A stretch of 17,267 nucleotides of DNA from Phoronis ovalis. Its lineage: Eukaryota; Phoronida; Phoronidae. The notes beneath the pieces were generated by a model, which made no database searches, was not told the origin of the DNA, and saw only the letters and a program-made list of their open reading frames with translations. The stretch is taken from NCBI GenBank assembly GCA_028565635.1, contig JAOXYB010021325.1, forward strand, positions 1-17,267, read 5' to 3'. Shown here piece after piece: positions 8,190 to 17,267 of the stretch; position 1 is the stretch's first letter; each line of letters starts with the position of its first letter. A program made the position numbers and the translations under genes.

Positions 8190-11170
8190 AACATCACTAC
8201 ATATGCTACACCCATGTGGCCATTGTTTAATACGAAGTAAGGTTCGGCGTAGTCCTTGTTGACCGGAGGTCTTATGATCATGATATGACTTGTTGGTATT
8301 TCGGTGGAATTAATAATTTGTATTCATGGCCATTAATTACCTACATCAGTTTCCATCGACGATAATAAATCATTGTGAAAATCCAGCAAATTCCATTGTG
8401 ATCAATAGGCTTTTGCTAAATTCTTGATCTTGCTGTGACTACTTCCAAGTCAGGAAGTCTACATTATTCTTCTTTGTAAACCAAATCCAACCAAAATTGT
8501 ATAGCTTGATCAGTTTGCGGCATATTAGAAGTGCTACCTACTTCATAGTAGTACTCTATATGATTGGACTGTTGGTGCAGGAGCTGAATTCTTGTTTTGC
8601 GCAAACTTTTCAACCTCCCAATGCAAAAGATTAAACAATGTTTTCTCATTTTATAGGTCGTAATACATTGAATTTAATTCATGGACATAATTGTAGCGGG
8701 TATATATCATAGTGAACTGTGTGCAGTGACTGTCAGGTTATAGTGTTGATTCTACAGATGCTTAATTAGGTTGTATTATTTTCTGGAACAATTCCTTTTT
8801 CAAAATACATCTTGACTATTAAAAAGGTAATTGGGTGACATTACAATACTATATACACTGATTCTTGCAGTTAAACAAATACTTACAATAACCTTTACTG
8901 TGCAGGTCTAATCTATCTATTCCTGTTTCATACAAAAATGGATGATGTTACAGGACAACGTTAGGATATTAAAAGATGTTTATGATTTATGCTTGGTTTT
9001 GTATATGACAGAAATTTACCATGACATTACAACTGATAGTATTTTTTTAGAAATTTTATGGATTTCAGGATTAATTTATTACTAGCAACATAACAATATT
9101 TTGTATAAACCAACAGAAATTGTAATCTAATTATGCAGAAATGTTAAGAAAAGGTAGTGTAGCATTTACTGTGCAGGTATTGTTTATGCTTACCATTGGA
9201 CTTGTAATTTTAGTAAACTTCAGTGCTGTTTTCTAAAGTCAGTTCATTAAATTCAAAACATTTAAAACATTATTCTCATTTGCCATAGCCATAACATTTT
9301 GAACATGAGTGTTAACATTGTCTACAGAACAGTGTAACATTTTAATTTTTAGTTGCATATAAGAATTTTGAATGACTAAATTAAATTGCATTATTTGATC
9401 ATTAAAATGTGTATAGAAGTATATTTCCTTAAATTTTTTGTGTGGCAGGAAACATTTTAACTGTTAGCCAGAGTCACAATTGCCTGGGCCGTCATTGTTT
9501 TGCCAATGTCGGCAGTATTGCCGTCATCTGTCATTGTTAAAAGACAAGATTTAGGTCAAATATCAAGGTTATGTGCTGGACAGTAATTGCTATACAAAAT
9601 TTCACTTCTTTGTGTCCGAGAAGATTAATTGTAAAAAAAAGAAAAGATACATTCCCATGCAATAGCTTGCACTATAGCTGCTGTGCAACCTAGTGAATAC
9701 TTACTATGCTGTGATTCCATACGGGGAATTTAGTACATGATTTTTAGCTGGTTATTATACATTAAGTTAATAACTTGGTAAATACTTTAATATCGTGGGA
9801 TATTTAGGGATGGAAGTGTTTGTCAGATCCAAGGTGGTTTATTATCAGGTGTTATATAAGGTGTCTTCACTGATGTTTTTATAACTGATTGTCAATATGT
9901 TATTCTATACATTCTATATATAAGTTTTCTATATTGCTCTCAGTTTAAGTAATTATTGCAATAATGGTATAAGGCCACACCAAAAATGTTGTTTAATAGA
10001 CGAAAGCCCTTAAAAACCGAGTCGGTCGGGAATTGTTTTTTACTTTCATTTTTTTTTAAAGTGATTAACGTGCAAAAGCCCTTACAAACCAAGTCAGTCA
10101 GGCATTTTTAATTTTTTAGTGTTAAGAGAAAAAATGCAGAAGATGACAAAAAACTCAGGTTTATTAGCAAAAGATTGAAAATGCCAAAATTTGAAGCAGT
10201 TACGCCCATTAGACAGGATTTCTTTGATCTGGCCTAATTATAAAAAATAGGACTACAAGGAAATTGTAGTATGTACATTTTCCTATTTTAAATAATTATG
10301 TAAATTTACTAAAACTGAAAAGTAGCACCTTCAAATTAGGATTAATTCTGTATAAAATAATTAATATGTAAGTGTACTTAAACCAATGTAATCGTAATCA
10401 TGCATAATTTCGGGTAAAATATTTCATCTGATTGCAAATGTAACCTCATTATGTTATCACGAAATTCACCAGTGGTGAAAGATTTCTGACAAATATTTAT
10501 AGATATCACCACCATTAAGCTTGAGTTGCAAATTTTATGAAATTTGGATTTGTATTGTTGTTTTAAAAACATAGACAGATTGTTTCGAAACAGTTCACCT
10601 GAAATTACGTAAGATTCCATCTTGAGCATAAATGTAATTAAAAAAGTAACAGATTTAGTCTCAGATACAGGACGTCCGCTACTGTGGCCTGCTGTATGAT
10701 TCTAATACATGTTCTATTATTTTTTCCATGAGAAGGAATTATGTACAAGTTAAAAACTTCAATATTTATATTTTTAAAATATGTTGTGATCTCATTCTGC
10801 TGTTAGGCACAGACTTTTAAGGAGAATCATGAATCCAAGACTAAATAAGATTAATTTTGTGTATAGTTTGATATTAAATTGTCATGTGAATGCTCTTTAA
10901 AAAAGAAATGAAGCTAAGACTTGCTATATAATGCGCAAACATTCCATGAAACTGTGTCTTGAAAGTAAACTTACTTGCTAATCAGGACAGGCTGTTGAGT
11001 TTGTAGGTATTGCTTGCAGTCCTACACAATATATATTCTGTCTTGAAAGCACTGTTCACTGTATTATTATGTGTGGATTGAGAGTTGCTGGTTACTGCGT
11101 GTATTTTCAATATGTCTAAATCTGAAACAACCTTTGTGTAGAAAATTAATGATAAAAATAAAAAAAATCC
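8190..11170. other. AT-rich stretch with no supported gene
   Basis: Two minus-strand frames (8096-8281 and 8464-8649) have locally protein-like composition but no recognisable motif or matching splice pair. The phrase TTTACTGTGCAGGT occurs near 8895 and 9165. A ~72-bp duplication at 10004-10107 is listed separately. I found nothing else that I can support. Confidence 0.45.
10004..10107. repeat. Two-copy direct repeat, 72-bp spacing
   Basis: AAGCCCTTAAAAACCGAGTC (from 10004, continuing GGTCGGGAATT) is repeated as AAGCCCTTACAAACCAAGTC (from 10076, continuing AGTCAGGCATT). It is an old tandem duplication or a piece of a dispersed repeat. Confidence 0.6.
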
Positions 11171-11175
11171 CAGTT

Positions 11176-11306
11176 CAAAGATGGATCCAAAATCCCAAAA
11201 GAAGATGGATGTAAAATCCCAAAGATATGGATCAGATATCCTTAAAAAGGATAGATATATCGGAAAAAAGATGGATAACACATCTCATTAAAAGATGGAG
11301 AAGGAT
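11176..11306. repeat. Degenerate purine-rich minisatellite (AAGATGGATnnAAAATCCCA)
   Basis: About six irregular units of 20-25 bp share AGATGGAT or GATATGGAT followed by an ATCCCA-like tail. On the complement this yields a repetitive aromatic frame (WDF..SIFF), which is a by-product of the repeat and not a protein. Confidence 0.6.
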
Positions 11307-11438
11307 CGCAATAAAGGAGTGATTTAAATTTTAATTATGTGATTAGATTATTTTTATTCAGATAAATGATGAATGTAAAAAGCTTAACATGTGTAAGAAC
11401 ATCGGATACTGACTGTATTATTTTTGGTTGCTATGCAG

Positions 11439-11537
11439 AAGATGTACAAAAAGGAACAATATGGAAACTTGGAATTAATATAAAATAAAAGGAGCCTTAA
11501 AACTGAGTGGTGGTTGTGAATTCTGCAGAAATATCAG
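11439..11537 (+). other. Candidate untranslated exon of the small spliced gene
   Basis: It is preceded by a strong 3' splice site: branchpoint-like TACTGAC at 11407-11413, a T-rich tract and GCAG ending at 11438. It ends at a consensus donor, ATATCAG|GTGAGT, with GT at 11538. The 99 nt contain stops in all three frames, so it can only be untranslated (5' UTR or non-coding RNA). The exon upstream of it was not identified. Confidence 0.5.
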
Positions 11538-11753
11538 GTGAGTTTACTTTTGCTTTGAATTGATGAAATCTTACATTAAAATTGAGGTTACATCATTATT
11601 TTAATTAGTCTTTTCTTGTCTCTTTGACTTTTGTTTTCATGATCAATCTTAATTGCTATGTTTCGCATGCTAAGACAAATTTGATTCCAAGCAATTAATT
11701 TAGTCATTTTTGATAGCTTTTAGATAGTATTCACCATTCTTTGTTTTTTGCAG

Positions 11754-11820
11754 TATATCCTAGTAGAGCTAATTTACACAAACCTCAGTTTTAACAGTGC
11801 AAAGGCGTGATAAATGATTG
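11754..11820 (+). other. Candidate exon carrying the start codon
   Basis: The acceptor is TTCTTTGTTTTTTGCAG ending at 11753. The donor is ATTG|GTAAGT with GT at 11821. The 216-nt intron before it is GT-AG. The last seven bases are ATG ATT G, leaving one base of a codon (phase 1). TGA and TAA lie in frame immediately upstream of the ATG (11808-11813), so translation entering from upstream would stop there. Confidence 0.5.
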
Positions 11821-13755
11821 GTAAGTAAGGGAAGATCTCAAAAGTTTGCAAACCAATTCTATACGAACATTGTTCATATAGATTTAGCCACGCACCCACC
11901 TCTAAAAGGACGGTGTTGGTTTGTGATTTTCCGATACAAAATCACACATGGTTACTTACCACCCACCTCTGCCCCTAAACATGTGGATGTTGGTTTGTTA
12001 TTTTTCATACAAAAAGAAACAAATGCAATATTCTCTATACATGTACTTTCATTTCTTAATCTTATCAATACTTCCTGGCTGAACAGCATGTAATTAGTAG
12101 AAGTATTAATATATACATACATACATACATACATACATACATGCCGCACGCATACACGCACACACAAGTGCATTATTTTGTTTGCTGTCTGTTATCTCTA
12201 GCATTCATTTTAAGTCAACTTTTTTGACATCCTGTGAAAAAAACAGCATTAAAACACTTGTTGATAGTGTTATTTTAATACATGTTCATGTTCTTGGTCA
12301 TATAATCAAGCACCTCAATCAATTTATAGTACACCCATATGTTGGGGGCTACCACATAAATAGCTTTGCCTATTAATAATAAATATCACATTTTTTTAGA
12401 ACACTGATTGAGTAAACAGTTTATTTAATGTTCCATTTTATTTTTAAAATCATTTTTTCTAATAGTTTAATGCAAAATATCTTTGATTTTTTGTAACACA
12501 ATTTTTTTCCTAGCTTCCTAAACCCATGTTTGTTATCCAAACGTTCGAACTAAATAAATGATAGTGAGATAAACATAAAATGAGTCTTATCTAAATAGAG
12601 TATGGTTGGCTAAAAAAATCCTGATTGCGAACAGCCGAGTATTAATAGTGATGACCTTTTCATTTGCATGAATCGTTGTCAGGCGATATGTGGTCTGCAA
12701 AACATGTGCATACAAACTCTTGACCAAATCTGCCTGTTAAAAGCAGAACATTTTCAATTGAAGTGCCTGCAATGTCAGAGAGGGATTTTTGTCAGCAAAA
12801 CTATTTATAGTTGCAGTCTTTTTGTAGAGCATTTTTCCCAGTGCCACTGTTCTGAATAAAGTCAGCTGCAACTGCCGCAACATTTTGGAATCAGACCTAT
12901 TTACGGCAATAATGTAAAATACATAAGAATGTTGTAATTTTGATTCCAAGCGAAAGAGCATTGAACCAATTCAGAAATCGTGGTTTATATGGTTTTTAGG
13001 GTTCCAAATTTTGTAAGTATTTCCAGATAGTTTTGCAATTTTTACCCACATCTGTATATAAGGGGATTTGAAGCACCCACCAAACGAACACTGTTCGTAT
13101 AGGATCGGTTTGCGAACTTTTGAGATCTGCCCTAAGCAAGCACTACACCTTTTTGACAAATTGAAGAATAACTAGCTGACAAAAATATTACATTGTGGTT
13201 AATAAGGAATACCAGACCTATTACTGAGTTTTATGGAAACGCTTGAAAATGTATTATAGGCTGTAATTGGTAGATTATACATCTTATCAAGTTTTTGATT
13301 TGAAAAAAAAATTAACATAATTAGGAAAATATTGAAATTTAGAATTTCTACAAATTTAATTTTGCATCAATTTAGTAAATTATGAAGTTAAATTCTATTT
13401 ATGATATCATAGTTCTACTTTTTGATAACATTTTAGTAAGCAAAATAATGAATGTTTTATTGTATATTTAATATATTATATTATATCTTGGTGTAAATGT
13501 AAAGTAATTTCACAATTCAAACAAATTATTTTGTTGTTTGAAACTTAAGTTTATATTTCATCTCTTTCAGATCTAGCCACAGTAGTTCCAAAACAACAAC
13601 AATTAAGGACAGGAGTCCTACTGTTCCTAAAAAAAAAAATAACAAATAAGGATTTTGAAATTAACTGTCTCACAAAATACTATCAATTTGGATGTCTCAC
13701 AGAAAATGAAATAAGAGAACTAAAGGCAAAATACTATGAAATAATGTGTAAATAA
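11814..13755 (+). CDS. Small spliced gene, 63-residue protein of unknown function
   Basis: The coding join is 11814-11820 plus 13571-13755. The terminal exon follows a clean acceptor (ATTTCATCTCTTTCAG) ending at 13570. It opens with two bases that complete the codon split at 11820, so the phases fit. The 63 residues start MIDLATVVPK. They contain a QQQ run (11-13), a hydrophobic LLFL (19-22), KKK (23-25), cysteines at 35, 44 and 62, and a helix-like charged tail (46-61, LTENEIRELKAKYYEI). The protein ends at TAA 13753-13755. There is no signal peptide or clear membrane segment. The terminal exon reads as genuine protein. The weaker point is whether the ATG exon is its true partner, because -3 is T. 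An 11-A run encodes part of the LKKKI stretch. I recognise no family. It could instead be the C-terminus of a larger gene with an unseen upstream exon. Confidence 0.55.
11829..13132. mobile_element. Non-autonomous TIR DNA transposon, PIF/Harbinger-like, flanked by TAA
   Basis: The left end, GGGAAGATCTCAAAAGTTTG, and the right end read in reverse, GGGCAGATCTCAAAAGTTCG, begin inverted repeats that match at 42 of 47 positions, with inner shared block CTATACGAACA. TAA precedes the element (11826-11828) and follows it (13133-13135). A 3-bp TWA target duplication and GGG-type ends are known for PIF/Harbinger. The 1304-bp interior has no transposase frame, so it would need an enzyme in trans. It contains an internal direct repeat (about 11888 and 11960) and an ATAC microsatellite. 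It lies inside the large intron of the small gene, 8 bp past the donor. Confidence 0.75.
12111..12142. repeat. (ATAC)n microsatellite
   Basis: About seven to eight ATAC units lie inside the TIR element, followed by an imperfect CGCACACA stretch. Confidence 0.9.
13136..13570. other. Intron remainder
   Basis: This AT-rich sequence between the TIR element and the acceptor of the terminal exon contains homopolymer runs and no coding signal. It ends in a good pyrimidine tract and CAG at 13568-13570. Confidence 0.5.
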
Positions 13756-13756
13756 A
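13751..13756 (+). terminator. Polyadenylation signal AATAAA overlapping the stop codon
   Basis: The TAA stop of the small gene (13753-13755) lies within AATAAA. Cleavage would be expected 10-30 nt downstream, giving a 3' UTR of only about 10-30 nt. A canonical hexamer exactly at the end of the open frame supports this being a real terminal exon. Confidence 0.5.
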
Positions 13757-13779
13757 GTAATCTAACATTAACTGTAAAG

Positions 13780-15030
13780 AAAAATGGAAAAAAATTAAAT
13801 TGGAATACATGTATATATTTACATTTTATAGTAGACATATCATCATGAAGCATATTACGTATTATTTGTCGAGGACTAGAACAGGATCACATAATTTTCA
13901 GGGCCAATTATCCCAAAATCAGGAATCTTAGTGGATAAAAATGTTAAAATTTGTGACATAAAAATTGGTCAGAGAGATGATTTCTTGTCCACAGTAATAA
14001 ATATTATCTCAAGTAAGAGTGTAGGGACATACTGAAGCTTATGTTTTATGTTACTTTTATATAATTATCTTGATCAAGGGCCCACTGTCGGAAACATTGT
14101 AAGGTTAAAATTCTTTGAAAACATGACTTAATTGCAGAAAAAATGTGTTGTACGTCACAAGAAATTGCTATTTTATGATTTGTGTAAGTATCTAGTTTTT
14201 ACATACGGAATTATGAAATTGTAAGTATTTACAGAAATGTTTCAGATACCAGGGCCATGGGTGATAGATGTATTGTAAACTGCAAAACATTCATTAAAAT
14301 ATGTTGCTCCATTGCCTTAGCAGTGCATAGAGTAGTGTCCCTACTCTGAGAAGCCTTAGCATGCAGCTTTTTCATCTAACAAAAAAAAACTGAGTTTACG
14401 GTACATGTAGACACCATAACTGAAATATATTAGTAGATAGATTATAGAACATCAGTGATACACTATAGGGCATTAAATTATTTGCTTGACCAAAGTGACA
14501 TAAGCAAAATGTAAATAGCTGTGTTGAATTAGGCAAGATATTTTTACTACCCATTTTGTCTATATGTTTAGGCATCGTTCAGTGAAATCAAAAGATTTCT
14601 CGAGTGCGGAATGTTAAATGCATTTTTTCTTTTATGTGCCTGTATGTCAATTTTATGTGATACAGAATGATTGTGCTAGTAATTAGAAACACTGATGATT
14701 CACATAATGGTTGTAGTATATAGTGCTAATTCTTGTCCAAACTTATTCGTGCATAAAATCCATAGGTGATACTTTTTGTTCATGCTTATGAAAAAGTATA
14801 CACAGATATTTTAGATTGGAAATTTCGGATTCATCAGTTTAGATATGGTTCCCCCTCGTGAAAACCTGTTTTATACTTCTACAAACAAATATTAGAGGTA
14901 TTATACAGAAATTCATGACAGTAAACATTTTACTTGTATATATTTTTTTTAAACACACATTTGCTGCCTTCCATGATTAGTGCACACTAATTTTTTTCTT
15001 AAGATCATTGCCACTTTGTTCTCTAGTAAT
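13780..15030. other. No gene seen
   Basis: AT-rich intergenic sequence. Donor-like GTAAGTAT occurs near 14184 and 14221 without coding exons in front. A short hairpin, AGAGTAG / CTACTCT with a 5-nt loop, lies near 14328-14346. Nothing further can be supported. Confidence 0.45.
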
Positions 15031-15033
15031 ACA

Positions 15034-15177
15034 AAGAAACGGAAACGATTTGTCCCACCATGTGCTGTTCAGTTTTGGATGTCGTTACCATCTCTTACAT
15101 TAAATAGTATTCCATTCAGACAATCTGCGAGCAAATTTTTAAAATTTGTTGGCAGCTATTTGTATACATTATTACAG
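15034..15177 (+). pseudogene. Possible C-terminal remnant of a non-LTR retrotransposon ORF2
   Basis: The frame reads KKRKRFVPPCAVQFWMSLPS and continues with a serine-rich, FK-containing tail (SASKFLKF). Jockey/CR1-type elements commonly end with a motif of the kind 'P.a...WNsLP....... S...FK..l'. The order P..AV.FW.SLP, then S..KFLK, matches that pattern with Met in place of Asn. No reverse transcriptase precedes it, so it would be a 5'-truncated or decayed copy on the plus strand, opposite to the endonuclease remnant at 16 kb. It could be a chance frame, as the matched region is short. Confidence 0.35.
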
Positions 15178-15465
15178 CATATGCTGTCCAAGTTTTGCTG
15201 TGTAATAGTATGCCATTTTACTAATTTGATCTTGCAAAATATATTTTGAATATAATTTGAAAATAGCATCCTATTTTGCAATTGTTCCACTTATAGTCAT
15301 TTTGAATTTTTAAACTGAAGTTTACTAAATACACCATATTCTAGTTTATTTAGAATATACCTATATCGACTAGGATAACATGTATTTTTTTTATTGCGTC
15401 CATCGATTTGTTTACTATATAATTATGGCAAGCTTTATACATTATATTTACAGTTAGTTATAGCA

Positions 15466-15603
15466 TAGGAAATGGATCAATGGTTCTATGGACAAACCAA
15501 CATCACTGAACTGATGTTGATATAATGTGGGCTCGATTCCCATGCTTGTGCACACTCCTTCAGGGCACTCTCATATTCACTGCCGTATCAGCTTCTTGAC
15601 ACA
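15466..15603 (+). mobile_element. Possible tRNA-derived SINE head
   Basis: An A-box-like TGGATCAATGG (15473-15483) lies 58 bp before a B-box-like GGCTCGATTCCC (from about 15530). Between them is a perfect 8-bp stem (CAACATCA / TGATGTTG, 6-nt loop), and the B-box sits in a T-arm-like GTGGG / CCCAT stem. No acceptor stem pairs, so it is not a functional tRNA. Internal pol III promoter boxes in a decayed tRNA fold are the signature of tRNA-derived SINEs. The 3' end of the element was not found. Confidence 0.35.
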
Positions 15604-15918
15604 GATTTTGCCCCTACAAGAGAAGTGGTTGTCAAATTGTTTTTTTCAATTTTTTTGCTTTGAACAGATATATGACCTATGCTATGCTATAAGAACTATG
15701 AAAACTGACTATGGAAAACATTTGTTAACGTTTAGTGACATTTGTTCTTGTTTTTTGAAAGGGTTACTTTTGTGAATGTATTTGATGAAACTTTTGTGCA
15801 TTTGTAATATTTTTGTTTTGAAATTTCTTAGTACTGTTTAAGAGGGCAGTGTATATATATAACCCCCACAGATCACCAAAGTTTAGCTGAGTAAGTACTC
15901 TTCTGTGTTAGTTGCCTA

Positions 15919-16474
15919 AGTTTTCGTTGCAGACGAATATCGGACAAAATTTTTGCAGAGCATCTCCATAATCTCGTTCTGATTAATTATTTTTGAGTTT
16001 TTGTCAAGTGCTGTATTAATGCATGTACTGATTTGTTCGCATTTGACATCTATGTTATCTAGTCAAGGTTAGGATCGAGACTTTCGGAGATATCTTCTGC
16101 AAATTTTTTCCAATTAGTCGACGACTTAAACGATTTAATTGTTTTAGGGGATCTTTTGCCAGAAGTTCCCTATTAGGCTGTAGATTGACAGGAATCTGTA
16201 AATGATTGCTTGTCAAGTCTCCTTGTACTTCACAACTCAGAATTGAGTTTAAAAGTGGTCTTGTGACAAAGACAAAATCTAGCTTTTCACAGGATTCGAT
16301 TGTTTCCCCATGACCTTTTTTTATCCATCTTTGATAAGTAGGTGTGTCAGAGTCAATCACCAGGTATAATCTGGCGTCTTCCACTTCAGTCTCTGGCTGC
16401 ATTAGTTTTTTTGTTTCCAAAAAAGTATGCTTAGAGTTAAAATCTCCCAAGAAAAGACACTGAACGTAAAATGC
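15919..16474 (-). pseudogene. Non-LTR retrotransposon endonuclease remnant (EEP family), frameshifted
   Basis: From 16474 the minus-strand frame reads through FLGDFNSKH (the GDFN motif of exonuclease-endonuclease-phosphatase domains), then DTPTYQR, LDFVFVT and a SNHLQIP motif in place of the usual SDH. This is the C-terminal half of the target-cutting endonuclease of a Jockey/CR1-like LINE. At the run of four C (16147-16150) the protein continues in another frame, as KSFKSSTNWKKFAEDISES. Near 16060 it shifts again, to IDVKCEQISTCINTALDK, ending at TAG 15916-15918. No reverse transcriptase follows. Two frameshifts, a replaced catalytic Asp and truncation at both ends make it inactive. The N-terminal half is missing right beside the possible Helitron terminus at 16489. 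Confidence 0.75.
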
Positions 16475-16488
16475 TTAAGGATTCCCTA

Positions 16489-16525
16489 TTAGATTATAGT
16501 ACCCCCAGCAGTAGGCTGGAGGTAC
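16489..16525 (-). mobile_element. Hairpin plus CTAA: possible Helitron 3' terminus
   Basis: GTACCCCCAGC (16499-16509) pairs with GCTGGAGGTAC (16515-16525), an 11-bp stem with one mismatch and a 5-nt loop. Read on the minus strand, six bases later comes CTAA followed by T. Helitrons are known to end in a hairpin, a short spacer and CTRR, with insertion before T. The element would extend rightward through the 151-bp satellite and past the window end. The 5' end is not visible. Confidence 0.35.
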
Positions 16526-16561
16526 TTTGGATTTACCCTGCAACCGCCGCGTCCGCCACGT

Positions 16562-17245
16562 GAAGATTCACTAGCTGTTATCGAGATATCTCAATAAGGG
16601 AATGTGATATCCATTTGAAACTTAAATCATATATTACTTGCATATTGACAATGAAGCCTATTGATTTTGGGGTCATTCAGAACCAAAATAGCCGACTGGC
16701 GTCCACGTCAGGTGCATCAAATTCACTGTTAGTAGGATATCTCAAGAAGGGAATGTTATATCCATTTGAAATTTACATGGTATGTTACTCGCACAGTGAC
16801 ACTAAAGCCTATTGAATTTGGGGTTATTCAGAACCAAAATGGCCGACTGGTGTCCACATCAAGTGGGTCAAATTCACTATTAGTGGGATTTTTCAAGAAT
16901 GGAATGTGTTATCCATTTGAAATTTAAATGTTAATATTACATTCATAGTGACAATGAAGCCTTTTGATTTTGGGGTCATTTGAAACCAATGTGGCCGACT
17001 GGCACCCACGTCAAGCGCGTCAAATTCACAGTTAGTGGAATATCTCGAGAAGGGAATGAGATTTCCACTTGAAATTTAAATGTGTTATTACACTCATAGT
17101 GACAATGAAACCCATTGAGTTTGGGGTTATTTGGAACCAAAATGGCTGACTGGCGTCCACATCAAGCACGTCAAATTCACTGTTAGTGGTATATTTCATC
17201 AATGGAATGTGATATCATTTGAAATTAAACATTATATTACCCTGT
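16562..17245. repeat. ~151-bp satellite, about 4.5 copies
   Basis: The anchor ATATCTC or its variant occurs at 16586, 16737, 16888, 17040 and 17191, spacings of 151-152 bp. Each unit shares AAGGGAATGTGATATCCATT, CATAGTGACAATGAAGCC, GATTTTGGGGTCATTCAGAA, AAAATGGCCGACTGGCGTCC and GTCAAATTCACTGTTAGTGG. The copies differ at many sites. The last copy decays after about 17245. A GC-rich lead-in (CAACCGCCGCGTCCGCCACG) precedes the first copy. Frames inside it are not conserved as protein. Confidence 0.9.
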
Positions 17246-17267
17246 TTATAAGATATAATGTCAGGTT

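Noticed and set aside
8096-8649. Two minus-strand frames with protein-like stretches (PPVNKDYAEPYFVLNNGHMG and MPQTDQAIQFWLDLVYKEE)
   Set aside because: Composition is suggestive, but the candidate donor and acceptor phases do not match and I recognise no family. Too weak to call.
11818-12093. 91-codon plus-strand frame overlapping the splice donor and the transposon
   Set aside because: It runs across the TIR and an internal direct repeat and starts at a non-ATG codon. It is a by-product of the repeat.
12668-12859. Cysteine-rich 63-codon frame inside the TIR element
   Set aside because: It has no regular Cys/His spacing and no transposase motif, and it lies within a non-autonomous element.
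14328-14346. Short hairpin AGAGTAG / CTACTCT
   Set aside because: A 7-bp stem is expected by chance and no miRNA-length arms are present.

Overview
The window looks like AT-rich nuclear DNA from an invertebrate metazoan. There are no bacterial-style operons. Coding potential comes in short pieces bounded by GT-AG splice sites, and most recognisable material is repetitive: foldback and TIR elements, non-LTR retrotransposon remnants, and satellite or minisatellite arrays. I cannot name the taxon. Most long open frames are chance frames in AT-rich DNA, and every call was read by eye with no searches.

Left part (1-5260): nested short palindromes (1-88) are followed by a foldback element with ~155-bp arms (131-466). 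About 3.1 kb with no gene follows, then a weak candidate plus-strand exon (3654-3904). On the minus strand, 5112 to 4402, lies a C2H2 zinc-finger coding region. Its second finger is broken by a perfect 16-bp tandem duplication. An acidic open frame of 133 codons follows it. Three CACGTG E-boxes sit just upstream of the zinc-finger ATG.

Middle part (5260-11400): diverged tandem repeats include a 45-bp unit that alternates as 90-bp dimers. Next is a ~2.1-kb composite (6112-8188) in which ~340-bp units run forward and then in reverse around an axis near 7322. From 8190 to 11170 I see no gene. A purine-rich minisatellite lies at 11176-11306.

Right part (11400-17267): the best gene candidate is a small plus-strand spliced gene. 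It has an untranslated exon (11439-11537), an exon carrying the ATG (11754-11820) and a terminal coding exon (13571-13755), with AATAAA overlapping the stop. It would encode 63 residues of unrecognised function. Its large intron holds a 1.3-kb TIR element flanked by TAA, PIF/Harbinger-like and non-autonomous. Downstream are a possible LINE C-terminal remnant, a possible tRNA-derived SINE head and a frameshifted non-LTR endonuclease remnant on the minus strand. The window ends in a ~151-bp satellite that starts beside a hairpin plus CTAA, which may be the 3' end of a Helitron-like element.

The genes do not form a pathway. The interest lies in the small spliced gene, the broken zinc-finger locus and the unusual repeat architectures.
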